44,276 nucleotides of DNA, taken from positions 1 through 44,276 of the forward strand of contig JAHEJB010000007.1 of NCBI GenBank assembly GCA_024639085.1, in the 5' to 3' direction. Source of the DNA: Rubricoccaceae bacterium. GTDB taxonomy: Bacteria > Bacteroidota > Rhodothermia > Rhodothermales > Rubricoccaceae. Positions 8,392 through 16,303 of the stretch are shown one piece after another. Numbering within the stretch: position 1 is the stretch's first letter; each line of letters begins with the position of its first letter. Below the pieces are notes generated by a model. It was not told where the DNA came from, did no database searches, and was given only the letters and a program-made list of their open reading frames with translations. Made by a program: the position numbers and the translations under genes.

Positions 8392-8550
8392 TTAACGAGC
8401 AGCGTGAATTGCATCAACAAAAGCTGGGTCTTCCAGCGCCACCACGTTGCGAAGATCGAGATTAAGATGAGTAGTTTTGATTAAACGGTGCATCGTTTTC
8501 GCGTTTTGGGCCTTGGGGAGCACGTCGACCACGAAAATCGTTTTGGTTAC
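8392..8550 (-). pseudogene. Orphan C-terminal tail of an acyl-CoA (acetoacetyl-CoA-type) synthetase
   Basis: The minus strand reads 52 codons and a TAA encoding IFVVDVLPKAQNAKTMHRLI, followed by LDLRNVVALEDPAFVDAIHA. Aligned with the last 52 residues of the intact synthetase that ends at 10039, 29 positions are identical without gaps, including the catalytic Lys of the N-A-K motif. The N-terminal ~600 residues are absent: upstream of 8550 comes the AraC gene on the opposite strand. It cannot encode an enzyme and is a relic. It shows that a synthetase once ended here, just before the rhodanese gene, or that a 3' end was duplicated when DNA was inserted. Confidence 0.85.
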
Positions 8551-8582
8551 TCTTGCACGGTTGTATCCTTTGAATCCAGATT

Positions 8583-9389
8583 ATGTACAAACGCGTTGAA
8601 CCGGACAAAGCTCTCCGCTTCTTGCTCGATTGTTATTGGTTTATAGAAGATGACGATCCGACGCCTCGCATTCAGAAGATTGTTCCTGATGGATACCCTG
8701 AAATCATCCTCCATTATGGAGACACATACCAGATCAACATTTGCGGTCGGTGGAAATCTCAGCCCCTTCATCTGTTCGCGGGGCAAATCCGGAAACATTT
8801 CCATCTGAAGAACACAGGTCGTTCACGGATACTTGGGGTAAAGCTCCGACCGACAGCGCCAACCCGGCTATTCGGAACCGACATGTCGGGTGTGGTCGAT
8901 TCTGTGGTAGATCTGCGAACGATCGCCGGTAATCGATTGGATGGGGTTGTGCAGCGTGTTCGTGGGCATGCTAGCCTCGAAGAACTGACTATTGCGCTTA
9001 ACGACTTCTGGTTTGGCCAGATTTCTTACTTGGAGCCTGAGAACAAGACCGTTGAAATCGCACTTGAGTCCATTCTTTCGTCACATGGAACTATGAAGGT
9101 GAGCGAGTTGGCAGGTCAAGTTGGTGTCAGCGAACGGCAGCTTCAACGATTGTTTGCGCGCTATGTCGGCCTTTCGCCTAAACGATTCGCGAGAATTGTT
9201 CGTCTTGGTAGGATCTTCGACCTGGTTCAGAATGGGAACCCAACGTGGAGCGAACTCGCGCTAGACTCTGGGCACTTTGATCAAGCTCATTTCATCCGCA
9301 ATTTTCAGGAGTTTACGGGTGAAGACCCATCCACTTATGGGTTCCAGGAGGAGAATATTGCCAATTTCTTTCTTCACAGGCCACAGTAG
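8583..9389 (+). CDS. AraC family transcriptional regulator with DUF6597-like sensor domain
   Basis: The product has 268 residues. The N-terminal ~150 residues (LRFLLDCYWFIEDDD, IVPDGYPEIILHYGD, LGVKLRPTAPTRLFG) match the DUF6597-type ligand-binding domain found in a branch of AraC regulators. The C-terminal ~100 residues hold two helix-turn-helix units: TMKVSELAGQVGVSERQLQR, then WSELALDSGHFDQAHFIRNF with the family-typical GHFDQAHFIR..F segment. It is clearly more AT-rich than the synthetase gene: 29 of 60 bases G+C at 9061-9120 against 41 of 60 at 10561-10620. It lies 150 bp upstream of a secreted DUF6265-type protein, its likely target. Inducer unknown. Confidence 0.88.
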   Translation: MYKRVEPDKALRFLLDCYWFIEDDDPTPRIQKIVPDGYPEIILHYGDTYQINICGRWKSQPLHLFAGQIRKHFHLKNTGRSRILGVKLRPTAPTRLFGTDMSGVVDSVVDLRTIAGNRLDGVVQRVRGHASLEELTIALNDFWFGQISYLEPENKTVEIALESILSSHGTMKVSELAGQVGVSERQLQRLFARYVGLSPKRFARIVRLGRIFDLVQNGNPTWSELALDSGHFDQAHFIRNFQEFTGEDPSTYGFQEENIANFFLHRPQ

Positions 9390-9498
9390 TGAAAGCAGAA
9401 ATGCTCCCCGTGGGCACGAATCGTACAATAGTCATGGAGGCTTGTCGGCTTTTTACAATACATGCAGCCGCATGACCCTGTAGGTTTCTGGGCAGACG

Positions 9499-9531
9499 TA
9501 GAACTCATCCAAAGACCTAGAATTCATCCAA
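9499..9531 (+). promoter_or_regulatory. Direct repeat upstream of the DUF6265 gene, candidate AraC site
   Basis: TAGAACTCATCCAA (9499-9512) and TAGAATTCATCCAA (9518-9531) differ at one of 14 positions and are spaced 19 bp start to start, ending 8 bp before the ATG at 9540. AraC-type regulators bind direct repeats about two helical turns apart, and the adjacent upstream gene encodes one. The closeness to the start codon would favour a repressor role or a short leader. Function is inferred from arrangement only. Confidence 0.35.
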
Positions 9532-9539
9532 CTTGTATC

Positions 9540-10013
9540 ATGAAACAGTTCGTGTGCGCCTTCACATTTTTGTTCATCGCAGGCTCGAGTTGTGCCCAAC
9601 AGCACGACGCGCTCGGAAATCAGTTTGAAAGTCTGAGTTGGCTCGTCGGGACATGGGATCGAACAAATGTGAGGCCAGGCCAAACTGCATACGATGAATG
9701 GGAGCGAACTAGCGAGATGAGTTATACGGGACGCGGTGTCATGGTCGCTGGTAGCGACACGGTATTCGTCGAAAAATTGGAGCTGCGCCTAACCAACGAC
9801 TCGATTTACTACATCGCCGACACACCCGGAAACGCAGAGCCGGTTCTATTCCGAGTGACAACGGTCACAGACACATCCTTCATAGCAGAGAATCCAGATC
9901 ACGATTTCCCGAAGAGATTCGACTACATAATAAATGACGATTTTCTGGAGGCTGTAATCTCGGGCGGAGATCAATCCGTAGGTTTCACCTTTCGCAAGCG
10001 TGAAGAAGAGTGA
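9540..10013 (+). CDS. Secreted DUF6265-like protein
   Basis: The product has 157 residues from the ATG at 9540. A signal peptide (MKQFVCAFTFLFIAGSSCAQ) has an Ala-x-Cys-Ala end compatible with signal peptidase I cleavage. The mature part starts FESLSWLVGTWDR and continues with YDEWERTSEMSYTGRG, LELRLTNDSIYYIAD and AENPDHDFPKRFDYII. These are the conserved blocks of DUF6265, a small lipocalin-like beta-barrel family of unknown function. An upstream in-frame ATG at 9462 would place 26 non-signal residues before the leader and is rejected. The gene is paired with the AraC gene, and both lie between the two synthetase 3' ends. Confidence 0.82.
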   Translation: MKQFVCAFTFLFIAGSSCAQQHDALGNQFESLSWLVGTWDRTNVRPGQTAYDEWERTSEMSYTGRGVMVAGSDTVFVEKLELRLTNDSIYYIADTPGNAEPVLFRVTTVTDTSFIAENPDHDFPKRFDYIINDDFLEAVISGGDQSVGFTFRKREEE

Positions 10014-10038
10014 TTGACTCGAGGGCAGGTTGGTCCAT

Positions 10039-11997
10039 TCAGCTGGCCTGACGAATAGCCTGCACGGACGCTGGATCTTCCAACGCTGTTACGTTTCCAA
10101 GATCGAGACCTAGATATGCAGCTTTGATCACGCGGCGCATCACTTTGGCGTTTCGAGTTTTTGGAAGGGCGTCCACAAAGTAAACGGCTTTGGGTTTGAG
10201 TGCTTTACCCAAGCCGGCAACGAGCCTGCTGATCAGTTGATTCCTAAGGTCGTCTGAGGCGTAAGAGCCATCGGCCATTACACAAAAGGCCACAACGGCA
10301 TCACCCTTCAACTCATCCGGGATGCCGATGGCCGCGCTCTCGACGACGCGCTCGTCCGCATTCAATATGGCCTCGACCTCCGCCGGTCCAAGCCGCTTAC
10401 CGGCGACCTTGATGGTGTCGTCCGAACGACCGAGGATGTACCAGATGCCGTCTTCGTCAGTGGCGGCAAAGTCGCCGTGGACCCAAAGGCCGGGGATCTT
10501 TCGCCAGTAGGAATCGAGGTAGCGTTTGTCGTCGCCATGGAAACCCCGCGTCATGCCAATCCAGGGCTGCCGGATCACCAGTTCGCCGACTTCGCCGCGG
10601 ACGCGTTCGCCTGCCTCATTGACGACATCCGCGTCCATACCAACGACGGGACCCGAGAACCCGCAAGGCTTGAGCGGTTGCACGAAGTTGCCGCAAACGA
10701 TGCCTCCGCTAATCTCTGTACCGCCGGAATAGTTGAGGATGGGTTTCTTGCTATCGAGCACGTTCTCGAAGAGCCACATCCAGCTCTCAGGGTCCCACGG
10801 GCTGCCCGTGGACCCGACCGCCCGCAAGCCACTCACGTCATGCCTGGTAATGGGCTCGCTGCCGTGGGGCATCAACGCGCGGATGAGGGTTGGGGAGATG
10901 CCTAGGTGGGTGACGCCATGGCGCTCAACCATGGTCCAGGTTCGGTCGACGTCTGGGAAGTCCGGCGCGCCGTCGAAGAGCACCATGGTGGCCGCGTTCA
11001 TCAGGGTGCCGAAGACGAGCCAGGGCCCCATCATCCAGCCCATATCGCTCATCCACCACATCACATCGCCCGGCTTGACGTCCATCGCGTGGCGCATGTC
11101 TTGTGCACCTTTTACGGGAAAGCCGCAGTGCGTGTGAACAGCGCCCTTTGGGTCGCCCGTCGTGCCGCTCGTGTAAATGAGCATCACCGTGTCCTCAGCG
11201 AACGTGCGTTCTGTTTCGGCGTTGGGAGTCTCACCGCCGGCTTGTATCAGCGACTCCCACGTCACATCGCGGTCACCAACATATTCCACATCCAACCCAC
11301 AACGGCTATGGACGAACACCTTCTCGACGGTTGGGCAGGAGAGAAGAGCTTCATCCGCAACAGGCTTCATTGGGATGTCTTTGCCCCGGCGCTTCAAGCC
11401 ATCCGACACAAACAGCGCCTTCGCGGAGCCGTCTTTCAGTCTCGTGGCTACGGCCTCCGCGCCATAACCCGAGAACAGCGGCAGCACCACACCGCCGATT
11501 TTGATGACGGCTAGAAACGCGATGACAAGTTCCGGCGTCATCGGCATGTAGAGGCCTACGGCGTCGCCTTTGCTGAGGCCATGCGCTCTCAACCCCGAGG
11601 CGCAAATGTTGACTTGCTTGTAAAGTTCGCTATACGTGAGCGAGCGGTCGTCGCCTTCCTCACTCTCGTAGCGAATAGCGTCTCGCTCCGCGACCTCAGT
11701 GGCCTGCCATTTGTCCAACAGATTGTGGACGATGTTCATCTTGCCATCCACGCACCACAGGGGCCGCGCAATGCCGTTCGAGGCATCCATGATATTCGTG
11801 TACGGCTCGTAGAACTCGACGCCGAGGTCCTTTAGCGCTGCGTCCCAGAATCGACCTACGTCTTCAAGTGCCCATTCGCACAGCGAGGAGTAACTGTCCA
11901 GCCCTTGCTTCTTCCAGAATGTCGCGAGGTTGGTCCGCTCGACGGATTCCGGTTTGGGCCGCCACGCAACAGATTGTCCGAAGGGGAATTGGGGCAT
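10039..11997 (-). CDS. AMP-forming acyl-CoA synthetase, probably acetoacetyl-CoA synthetase
   Basis: The product has 652 residues, the size of acetyl/acetoacetyl-CoA synthetases with the ACAS_N segment (FWDAALKDLGVEFYEPY, LWCVDGKMNIVHNLLDKW). The AMP-binding loop YTSGTTGDPKG is at 275-285, SDMGWMMGP follows, GRSDDTIKVAGKRLGPAEVE is the A8 hinge, and the catalytic Lys of the N-A-K motif is residue 618. The enzyme converts an acid, ATP and CoA to acyl-CoA. The gene lies downstream of hpd and hmgA on the same strand, and tyrosine breakdown yields acetoacetate; acetoacetate is therefore the likely substrate, but propionate or acetate cannot be excluded from sequence. A 12-bp perfect hairpin lies between it and hmgA. 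Confidence 0.85.
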   Translation of the reverse strand: MPQFPFGQSVAWRPKPESVERTNLATFWKKQGLDSYSSLCEWALEDVGRFWDAALKDLGVEFYEPYTNIMDASNGIARPLWCVDGKMNIVHNLLDKWQATEVAERDAIRYESEEGDDRSLTYSELYKQVNICASGLRAHGLSKGDAVGLYMPMTPELVIAFLAVIKIGGVVLPLFSGYGAEAVATRLKDGSAKALFVSDGLKRRGKDIPMKPVADEALLSCPTVEKVFVHSRCGLDVEYVGDRDVTWESLIQAGGETPNAETERTFAEDTVMLIYTSGTTGDPKGAVHTHCGFPVKGAQDMRHAMDVKPGDVMWWMSDMGWMMGPWLVFGTLMNAATMVLFDGAPDFPDVDRTWTMVERHGVTHLGISPTLIRALMPHGSEPITRHDVSGLRAVGSTGSPWDPESWMWLFENVLDSKKPILNYSGGTEISGGIVCGNFVQPLKPCGFSGPVVGMDADVVNEAGERVRGEVGELVIRQPWIGMTRGFHGDDKRYLDSYWRKIPGLWVHGDFAATDEDGIWYILGRSDDTIKVAGKRLGPAEVEAILNADERVVESAAIGIPDELKGDAVVAFCVMADGSYASDDLRNQLISRLVAGLGKALKPKAVYFVDALPKTRNAKVMRRVIKAAYLGLDLGNVTALEDPASVQAIRQAS

Positions 11998-12009
11998 GGT
12001 TCTAAATGC

Positions 12010-12037
12010 GTAGGGGCGTGTCGCAACACGCCCCTAC
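12010..12037. repeat. Perfect 12-bp palindromic hairpin between hmgA and the synthetase gene
   Basis: GTAGGGGCGTGT (12010-12021), loop CGCA, ACACGCCCCTAC (12026-12037). There is no T-run on either side, so a classical intrinsic terminator is doubtful. A second, AT-rich hairpin (ATAGAT/ATCTAT, 12038-12052) adjoins it on the hmgA side. The element may be a dispersed palindromic repeat or a processing/attenuation site within the tyrosine operon. Confidence 0.7.
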
Positions 12038-12059
12038 ATAGATTAAATCTATGAATCGA

Positions 12060-13319
12060 TTACCGCGCCGCGTCCGCTGGCGAGGCATTCGTCACCGCTC
12101 CATCACCGGCGTGAGGAGGAATGGGGGCCGCGTCCGGCATCGGATGCCCGTGCTTCTCTGGCTGCCACGAGTAGATGTAGTCCTCGTCTTCTATGGCTAG
12201 TGCGTCCTTTGTCAGGTTCAGCGGTCGAAACGTGTCAACCATCACAGCAAGCTCGTGGGTTTCTTTCTTGCCGATGCTGGCTTCCGTGGTGCCGGGATGT
12301 GGGCCGTGCGGGATGCCGCCTGGATGCAGAGTGAACGATCCGCGCCCAACACCCTTGCGGCTCATGAAATCGCCCTCGGCGTAGTAGAGCACTTCGTCCG
12401 AGTCGATGTTGGAGTGGTTGTAAGGTGCCGGGATCGAGTCAGGGTGATAGTCGAACAGCCGCGGACAGAATGAACAGACCACAAAGTTGTTGGCCTCAAA
12501 CATCTGGTGCACCGGCGGCGGCTGATGGATGCGCCCTGTGATCGGCTCGAAGTCGTGGATTGAGATCGCATAGGGATACATGTAGCCGTCCCAGCCCACA
12601 ACGTCAAACGGATGGTAGCGGTACACGAACGGGTGCAGTTTGCCGTGTTTCTTGATCCGCACGATGAACTCGCCTTCCTGATCAAGTGTGTTGAGTTCGG
12701 TCGGCGGACGAAAGTCACGCTCACAGTATGGGGAGTTCTCCAGAAGCTGCCCCACGTCATTGCGGTATCGCTTCGGCGGTTTGAACTCCGTCGGCGCTTC
12801 AATAATCAGCAGCCGAGGTTGGACGTTCCCTTCAAAAACCCAGCGATGCGTGAGCGTGCGCGGAATATGGACGTAGTCGCCTTGACGGAACTCAACCGTG
12901 CCAAGCACGGACTCCAGCCGCCCTTCTCCATCATGGACGAACACGAGTTCATCGTGTGTCGCGTTTTTGAAGAACTCATTCTCCGACATGGCCTCTGTAG
13001 GCGCGCATAGCGCGAGGTCAACATCCGGATTGCCCATTATGTAGCGCCGTCCTGATAGCCAGTCTCCTCCCGGTTCTACGTTCTCACCAACGAAGTGACG
13101 ATGCCTCAAGAAATCCTTGTCCGCGTACTCAATGGCATAAGGCTCAGGCTCCAATACCTTGTCGACGAGTGTCGGCGGGTGGATGTGGTAGGCGATGGAC
13201 TGAATGCCGGAAAAGCCCTCTGCGCCGATTACTTCTTCTGTGTACAGCGCGCCGTCCGGCCTGGCAAATTGCGTGTGGCGCTTGTGCGGGATTCTACCGA
13301 GTTGTGTGTAGTAGGGCAT
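12060..13319 (-). CDS. hmgA: Homogentisate 1,2-dioxygenase
   Basis: The product has 419 residues. It opens the ring of homogentisate with O2 and Fe(II) to give maleylacetoacetate in tyrosine and phenylalanine breakdown (cytosol). The bicupin family is recognised by PPPVHQMFEANNFVVCSFCP, followed by a segment with YNHSNIDSDEVLYYAEGDF (His302, Glu309) and SFTLHPGGIPHGPHPG (His332, His338, His341). These supply the iron ligands and active-site histidines. The N-terminal part contains RYIMGNPDVDLALC and DELVFVHDGEGRLESVLG. It is shorter than, and distinct from, the animal enzyme but matches the bacterial form found next to hpd. The C-terminal ~30 residues are low-complexity. It lies 80 bp downstream of hpd. 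Confidence 0.93.
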   Translation of the reverse strand: MPYYTQLGRIPHKRHTQFARPDGALYTEEVIGAEGFSGIQSIAYHIHPPTLVDKVLEPEPYAIEYADKDFLRHRHFVGENVEPGGDWLSGRRYIMGNPDVDLALCAPTEAMSENEFFKNATHDELVFVHDGEGRLESVLGTVEFRQGDYVHIPRTLTHRWVFEGNVQPRLLIIEAPTEFKPPKRYRNDVGQLLENSPYCERDFRPPTELNTLDQEGEFIVRIKKHGKLHPFVYRYHPFDVVGWDGYMYPYAISIHDFEPITGRIHQPPPVHQMFEANNFVVCSFCPRLFDYHPDSIPAPYNHSNIDSDEVLYYAEGDFMSRKGVGRGSFTLHPGGIPHGPHPGTTEASIGKKETHELAVMVDTFRPLNLTKDALAIEDEDYIYSWQPEKHGHPMPDAAPIPPHAGDGAVTNASPADAAR

Positions 13320-13399
13320 CTATTCAATGTTTGATGGACGATGGAAGATGGTTGATGGAAGAAGACGCTAATGATCCTTTCGCCACTATCCATTTGCCA

Positions 13400-14551
13400 T
13401 TACAAATTGCCTCTCGCTTCCTGTTCGCGCTCGATGGCTTCAAAGAGCGACTGGAAGTTGCCTACGCCGAACGAGCGCGCGCCTTTTCGCTGAATGATTT
13501 CGTAAAAGACAGTAGGACGATCTTCTACGGGCTTGGTAAAGATCTGCAACAAGTAGCCGTCGGGGTCGCGGTCAACCAGGATGCCGAGCCTGGCGAGTTC
13601 CTCCACAGGCTCATCAATTTGCCCAACGCGGGCCTGGAGGTCATCGTAGTACGTCGTTGGCACATACAGAAAATCGACGCCGCGATCACGAAGCTTGTTG
13701 ACCGTGAGAAGGATGTCGTCGGTTTCCATGGCCACATGCTGGACGCCAGCACCACGATAGAAGTCCAGGTATTCGTCAATCTGGCTCTTTTTCTTACTCT
13801 CGGCAGGCTCGTTGATCGGGAATTTGATCCGTTCATTACCGTTTGCCATCACCTTAGACATCAGAGCCGTGTACTCGGTCGAGATGTCGTCGTCGGTAAA
13901 GGAAACAATGTTCTTGAAGCCCATCACATCGGCGTAGTAATCGACGTACTTGTCCATGTCGCCCAGGGCTACGTTGCCGACGCAGTGGTCGACATACTTG
14001 AGGCCTACGGGCTCTGGCTTCCAGTAGGGCTTGTCATAGGCTACAAAGCCGGGCATAAATAGGCCGTTGTAAGCACTGCGTTCCACAAAAGAGTGAATCG
14101 TGTCACCGTACGTGCCGATGGCCGAAATCACAATCCGGCCGTGTTCATCCTCAAGCGTCTCCGGCTCGCGGATGGGAATGCCGCCGCGCCTGGTAGTTTC
14201 CTCGAATGCGCTCGTCGCGTCATCTACCCAAAGCGCGAGGTCCTTCACGCCGTCGCCGTGCTGAGCAATGTGCTCTGCGATGGGGCCTTCAGGACCCATG
14301 GGCGTCGTCATCACAAACCGAATCTTGCCTTGCTGAAGCAGGTAGCTCGCCGCGCCGCGGTAGCCGGTCTCGGGTCCTTTGTAACCGGCTATTTGAAAGC
14401 CGAAAGCCGATGCGTAAAAATGGGCGGCTTGCTTCGCATTGCCCACGTAAAACTCTACGTAATCGGTGCCGTTGAGCGGCAGGAAATCGTCGCCTGGTGC
14501 AACAGCGTCAGGGGCGGTGGTGAGGTCGCGTTCGATAGTAGGGGCTTCCAT
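13400..14551 (-). CDS. hpd: 4-Hydroxyphenylpyruvate dioxygenase
   Basis: The product has 383 residues. It converts 4-hydroxyphenylpyruvate to homogentisate with Fe(II) and O2. Two vicinal-oxygen-chelate domains: the N-terminal one begins NGTDYVEFYVGNAKQAAHFY; the C-terminal one carries the metal triad His189 (VDHCVGNVALGDMD), His272 (GVQHVAMETDDI) and Glu351 (PTVFYEIIQRKGARSFGVGN). The last segment, ending FQSLFEAIEREQEARGNL, is the C-terminal helix that gates the active site and is typical of true HPPDs rather than hydroxymandelate synthases. It is the first gene of the minus-strand cluster hpd, hmgA, synthetase. Fumarylacetoacetase and maleylacetoacetate isomerase are not in the window. Confidence 0.95.
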   Translation of the reverse strand: MEAPTIERDLTTAPDAVAPGDDFLPLNGTDYVEFYVGNAKQAAHFYASAFGFQIAGYKGPETGYRGAASYLLQQGKIRFVMTTPMGPEGPIAEHIAQHGDGVKDLALWVDDATSAFEETTRRGGIPIREPETLEDEHGRIVISAIGTYGDTIHSFVERSAYNGLFMPGFVAYDKPYWKPEPVGLKYVDHCVGNVALGDMDKYVDYYADVMGFKNIVSFTDDDISTEYTALMSKVMANGNERIKFPINEPAESKKKSQIDEYLDFYRGAGVQHVAMETDDILLTVNKLRDRGVDFLYVPTTYYDDLQARVGQIDEPVEELARLGILVDRDPDGYLLQIFTKPVEDRPTVFYEIIQRKGARSFGVGNFQSLFEAIEREQEARGNL

Positions 14552-14676
14552 GAACGAAGTGGTCAGATTCAGTGGGGAAGGGCCGGTTTTGCTAGCTAAG
14601 GTGAAACGGGAAAGCCTGTTTGTCGTTCCGAATCCTTTTACCTTTCCGGCTGCGCTAATCTACGATTTCATGCCCA

Positions 14677-14901
14677 ATGCCGCAGTTTGAACTGGACAGC
14701 GTCGGACCCCAGAAGATCAACAGCATTGTTCGCGCTCGTTCTGCTAAAGAAGCCATTCTTCGGGCGTTGGAATTAAGCGATAATTCCGAGGTTGAAGTTT
14801 CTGAAGAGCAGGATGTGCAGGGCTGGAGAGATGTTTTCGTCAACGGCAAGGCTTGTTGTCGTGTTCGACTGCATCAACGAATGAAGTTTAGACGGGACTG
14901 A
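14677..14901 (+). CDS. Small hypothetical protein (74 residues)
   Basis: The frame starts ATG at 14677 (MPQFELDSVGPQKINSIVRA) and ends at 14901. It is soluble, with an amphipathic helical stretch (SAKEAILRALELSDNSEVEV) and a WRDVFVNGKACCRVRL segment that resembles a short beta hairpin. No signal peptide or membrane helix is visible. I do not recognise the family. Support for coding comes from balanced composition, a free-standing position (125 bp after the divergent hpd start, 78 bp before the next gene) and lack of a competing gene on the other strand. It could be translated with the downstream secreted protein. Confidence 0.55.
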   Translation: MPQFELDSVGPQKINSIVRARSAKEAILRALELSDNSEVEVSEEQDVQGWRDVFVNGKACCRVRLHQRMKFRRD

Positions 14902-14979
14902 TTTCGGATCAGATCCGGGGTTGCCTTTCCATTTCGGGTTGAAGTTGCTAACGTGCATTGAACTTCAGCATCTCGCCTC

Positions 14980-16287
14980 ATGCGCAATATCCTATTCGGC
15001 CTCATTCTCTGTCTGCCAGCCGGGCTCCTCGCCCAACAGGCACCAGAGTGGGACTTGCTGCCCAACTCTCCATTTAACGGCTATCGGAGTGAAGACGTTT
15101 TTTTCGTAGATGCAAATAATGGATGGGCGGTAATCGGCAGCGGCGGCGGGCAAGTGTATCGAACGACGGATCAAGGAGAGAATTGGGAATTGGTTTCGAG
15201 CCCATCTGGATACCTGAGGAGTACGGGATTTGCCTCCACCACGAAAGGCTGGGTTGGCGTTCTGTTTAGCTCGGCCCAACTATATGAAACGAGCAACGGC
15301 GGTTCCACGATGGCTGATGTGACCAGCAGAATTCAGCCCGGAATTCCCGGCGGCATCTGCGGAATCTGGGTAGTAAACGATCAAGTCGTCTATGGCGTAG
15401 GGCAGTACAATGGACCCGCCTACGTTATAAAGACCACGAATGGCGGAGCCTCATGGACATCCACTGACCTCTCTGCTTTTCTGGGTACGCTCGTTGATGT
15501 TTACTTCTTTGATGAGATGCATGGGCTGGCTTTGGGAGGATTCGGCGAGCTGAATGGTGATATCGTGCCACGGATAATCGGCACAGACGATGGCGGTGCG
15601 ACGTGGACTGTTCGCCATACTGCGAACTCGATCGAGCGGGCATGGGGGTGGAAGTTGTCGTTTCCAACGCCGAACATTGGCTATGCCTCTATCGAGTTCT
15701 TTAACGATCCGATGGACGGCTATCTCTTGAAGACAATTAATGGTGGGGAGACGTGGACAGAGGTACCTGTCCCCGGTGGAGGCAGCATGCAGGGCGGAGG
15801 ATTTATTACGCCCGATCTCGGCTGGACAAGTGGGAGAGGCGTCACGTCGGTGACAACAGACGGTGGCGACTCGTGGCAGCAAATTGCTCTGGACGATGGC
15901 GGTATAAACCGCTTCCGGTTCCTGGGAGACAGTCTTGGCTTCGCAGCAGGGCATCAGATTTACCGCCTGGGGCCCCTTCCGGTGGCTAATGAGGAGTCGG
16001 TTGATGAACTGGCGTCGGGCTTTGAGTCTATATCTCCTAACCCATCGCCGGGCCCGATAAACATTACCTACACATTGGCTCGACTCGGCGATGTACGCGT
16101 ATCCGTTTACGATTTGCTTGGCAGGGAAGTAGCTGTTCTGCTTCAGAGATGGGAGACACGAGGTCGGCACACTGTTGTTTGGGACCCTAAATCAGCGAGT
16201 GGTCCCCGTTCCACAGCAACCTATGTTGTTCGTTTGCAGACCGAGCGGGGTATCACCTCGAGGCTCGTGACGCTCCTCGGTGGATAG
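14980..16287 (+). CDS. Secreted Ycf48/BNR-repeat beta-propeller protein with T9SS/FlgD-like C-terminal domain
   Basis: The product has 435 residues. The signal peptide (MRNILFGLILCLPAGLLAQ) is followed by sialidase/Ycf48-like repeats, seen as recurring T-x-D/N-G-G-x-x-W motifs: TTDQGENWELV, TTNGGASWTS, TDDGGATWTV, TINGGETWTE and TTDGGDSWQQI, roughly residues 40-330. The last 85 residues carry SPNPSPGPINITYTL, RVSVYDLLGREVAVLL and GRHTVVWDPKSASG, the type IX/FlgD-Ig sorting domain. It is probably surface-exposed or released. Its binding partner is unknown; there is no sialidase catalytic set, so an enzymatic role is not supported. It is the second T9SS cargo protein of the window. Confidence 0.88.
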   Translation: MRNILFGLILCLPAGLLAQQAPEWDLLPNSPFNGYRSEDVFFVDANNGWAVIGSGGGQVYRTTDQGENWELVSSPSGYLRSTGFASTTKGWVGVLFSSAQLYETSNGGSTMADVTSRIQPGIPGGICGIWVVNDQVVYGVGQYNGPAYVIKTTNGGASWTSTDLSAFLGTLVDVYFFDEMHGLALGGFGELNGDIVPRIIGTDDGGATWTVRHTANSIERAWGWKLSFPTPNIGYASIEFFNDPMDGYLLKTINGGETWTEVPVPGGGSMQGGGFITPDLGWTSGRGVTSVTTDGGDSWQQIALDDGGINRFRFLGDSLGFAAGHQIYRLGPLPVANEESVDELASGFESISPNPSPGPINITYTLARLGDVRVSVYDLLGREVAVLLQRWETRGRHTVVWDPKSASGPRSTATYVVRLQTERGITSRLVTLLGG

Positions 16288-16303
16288 CGAGGCCGACTTC
16301 ATA

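Noticed and set aside
13320-13399. GATGG-rich short repeat (GATGGACGATGGAAGATGG) between hmgA and hpd
   Set aside because: Low-complexity spacer of under 40 bp; no sign of function beyond slippage-prone sequence.
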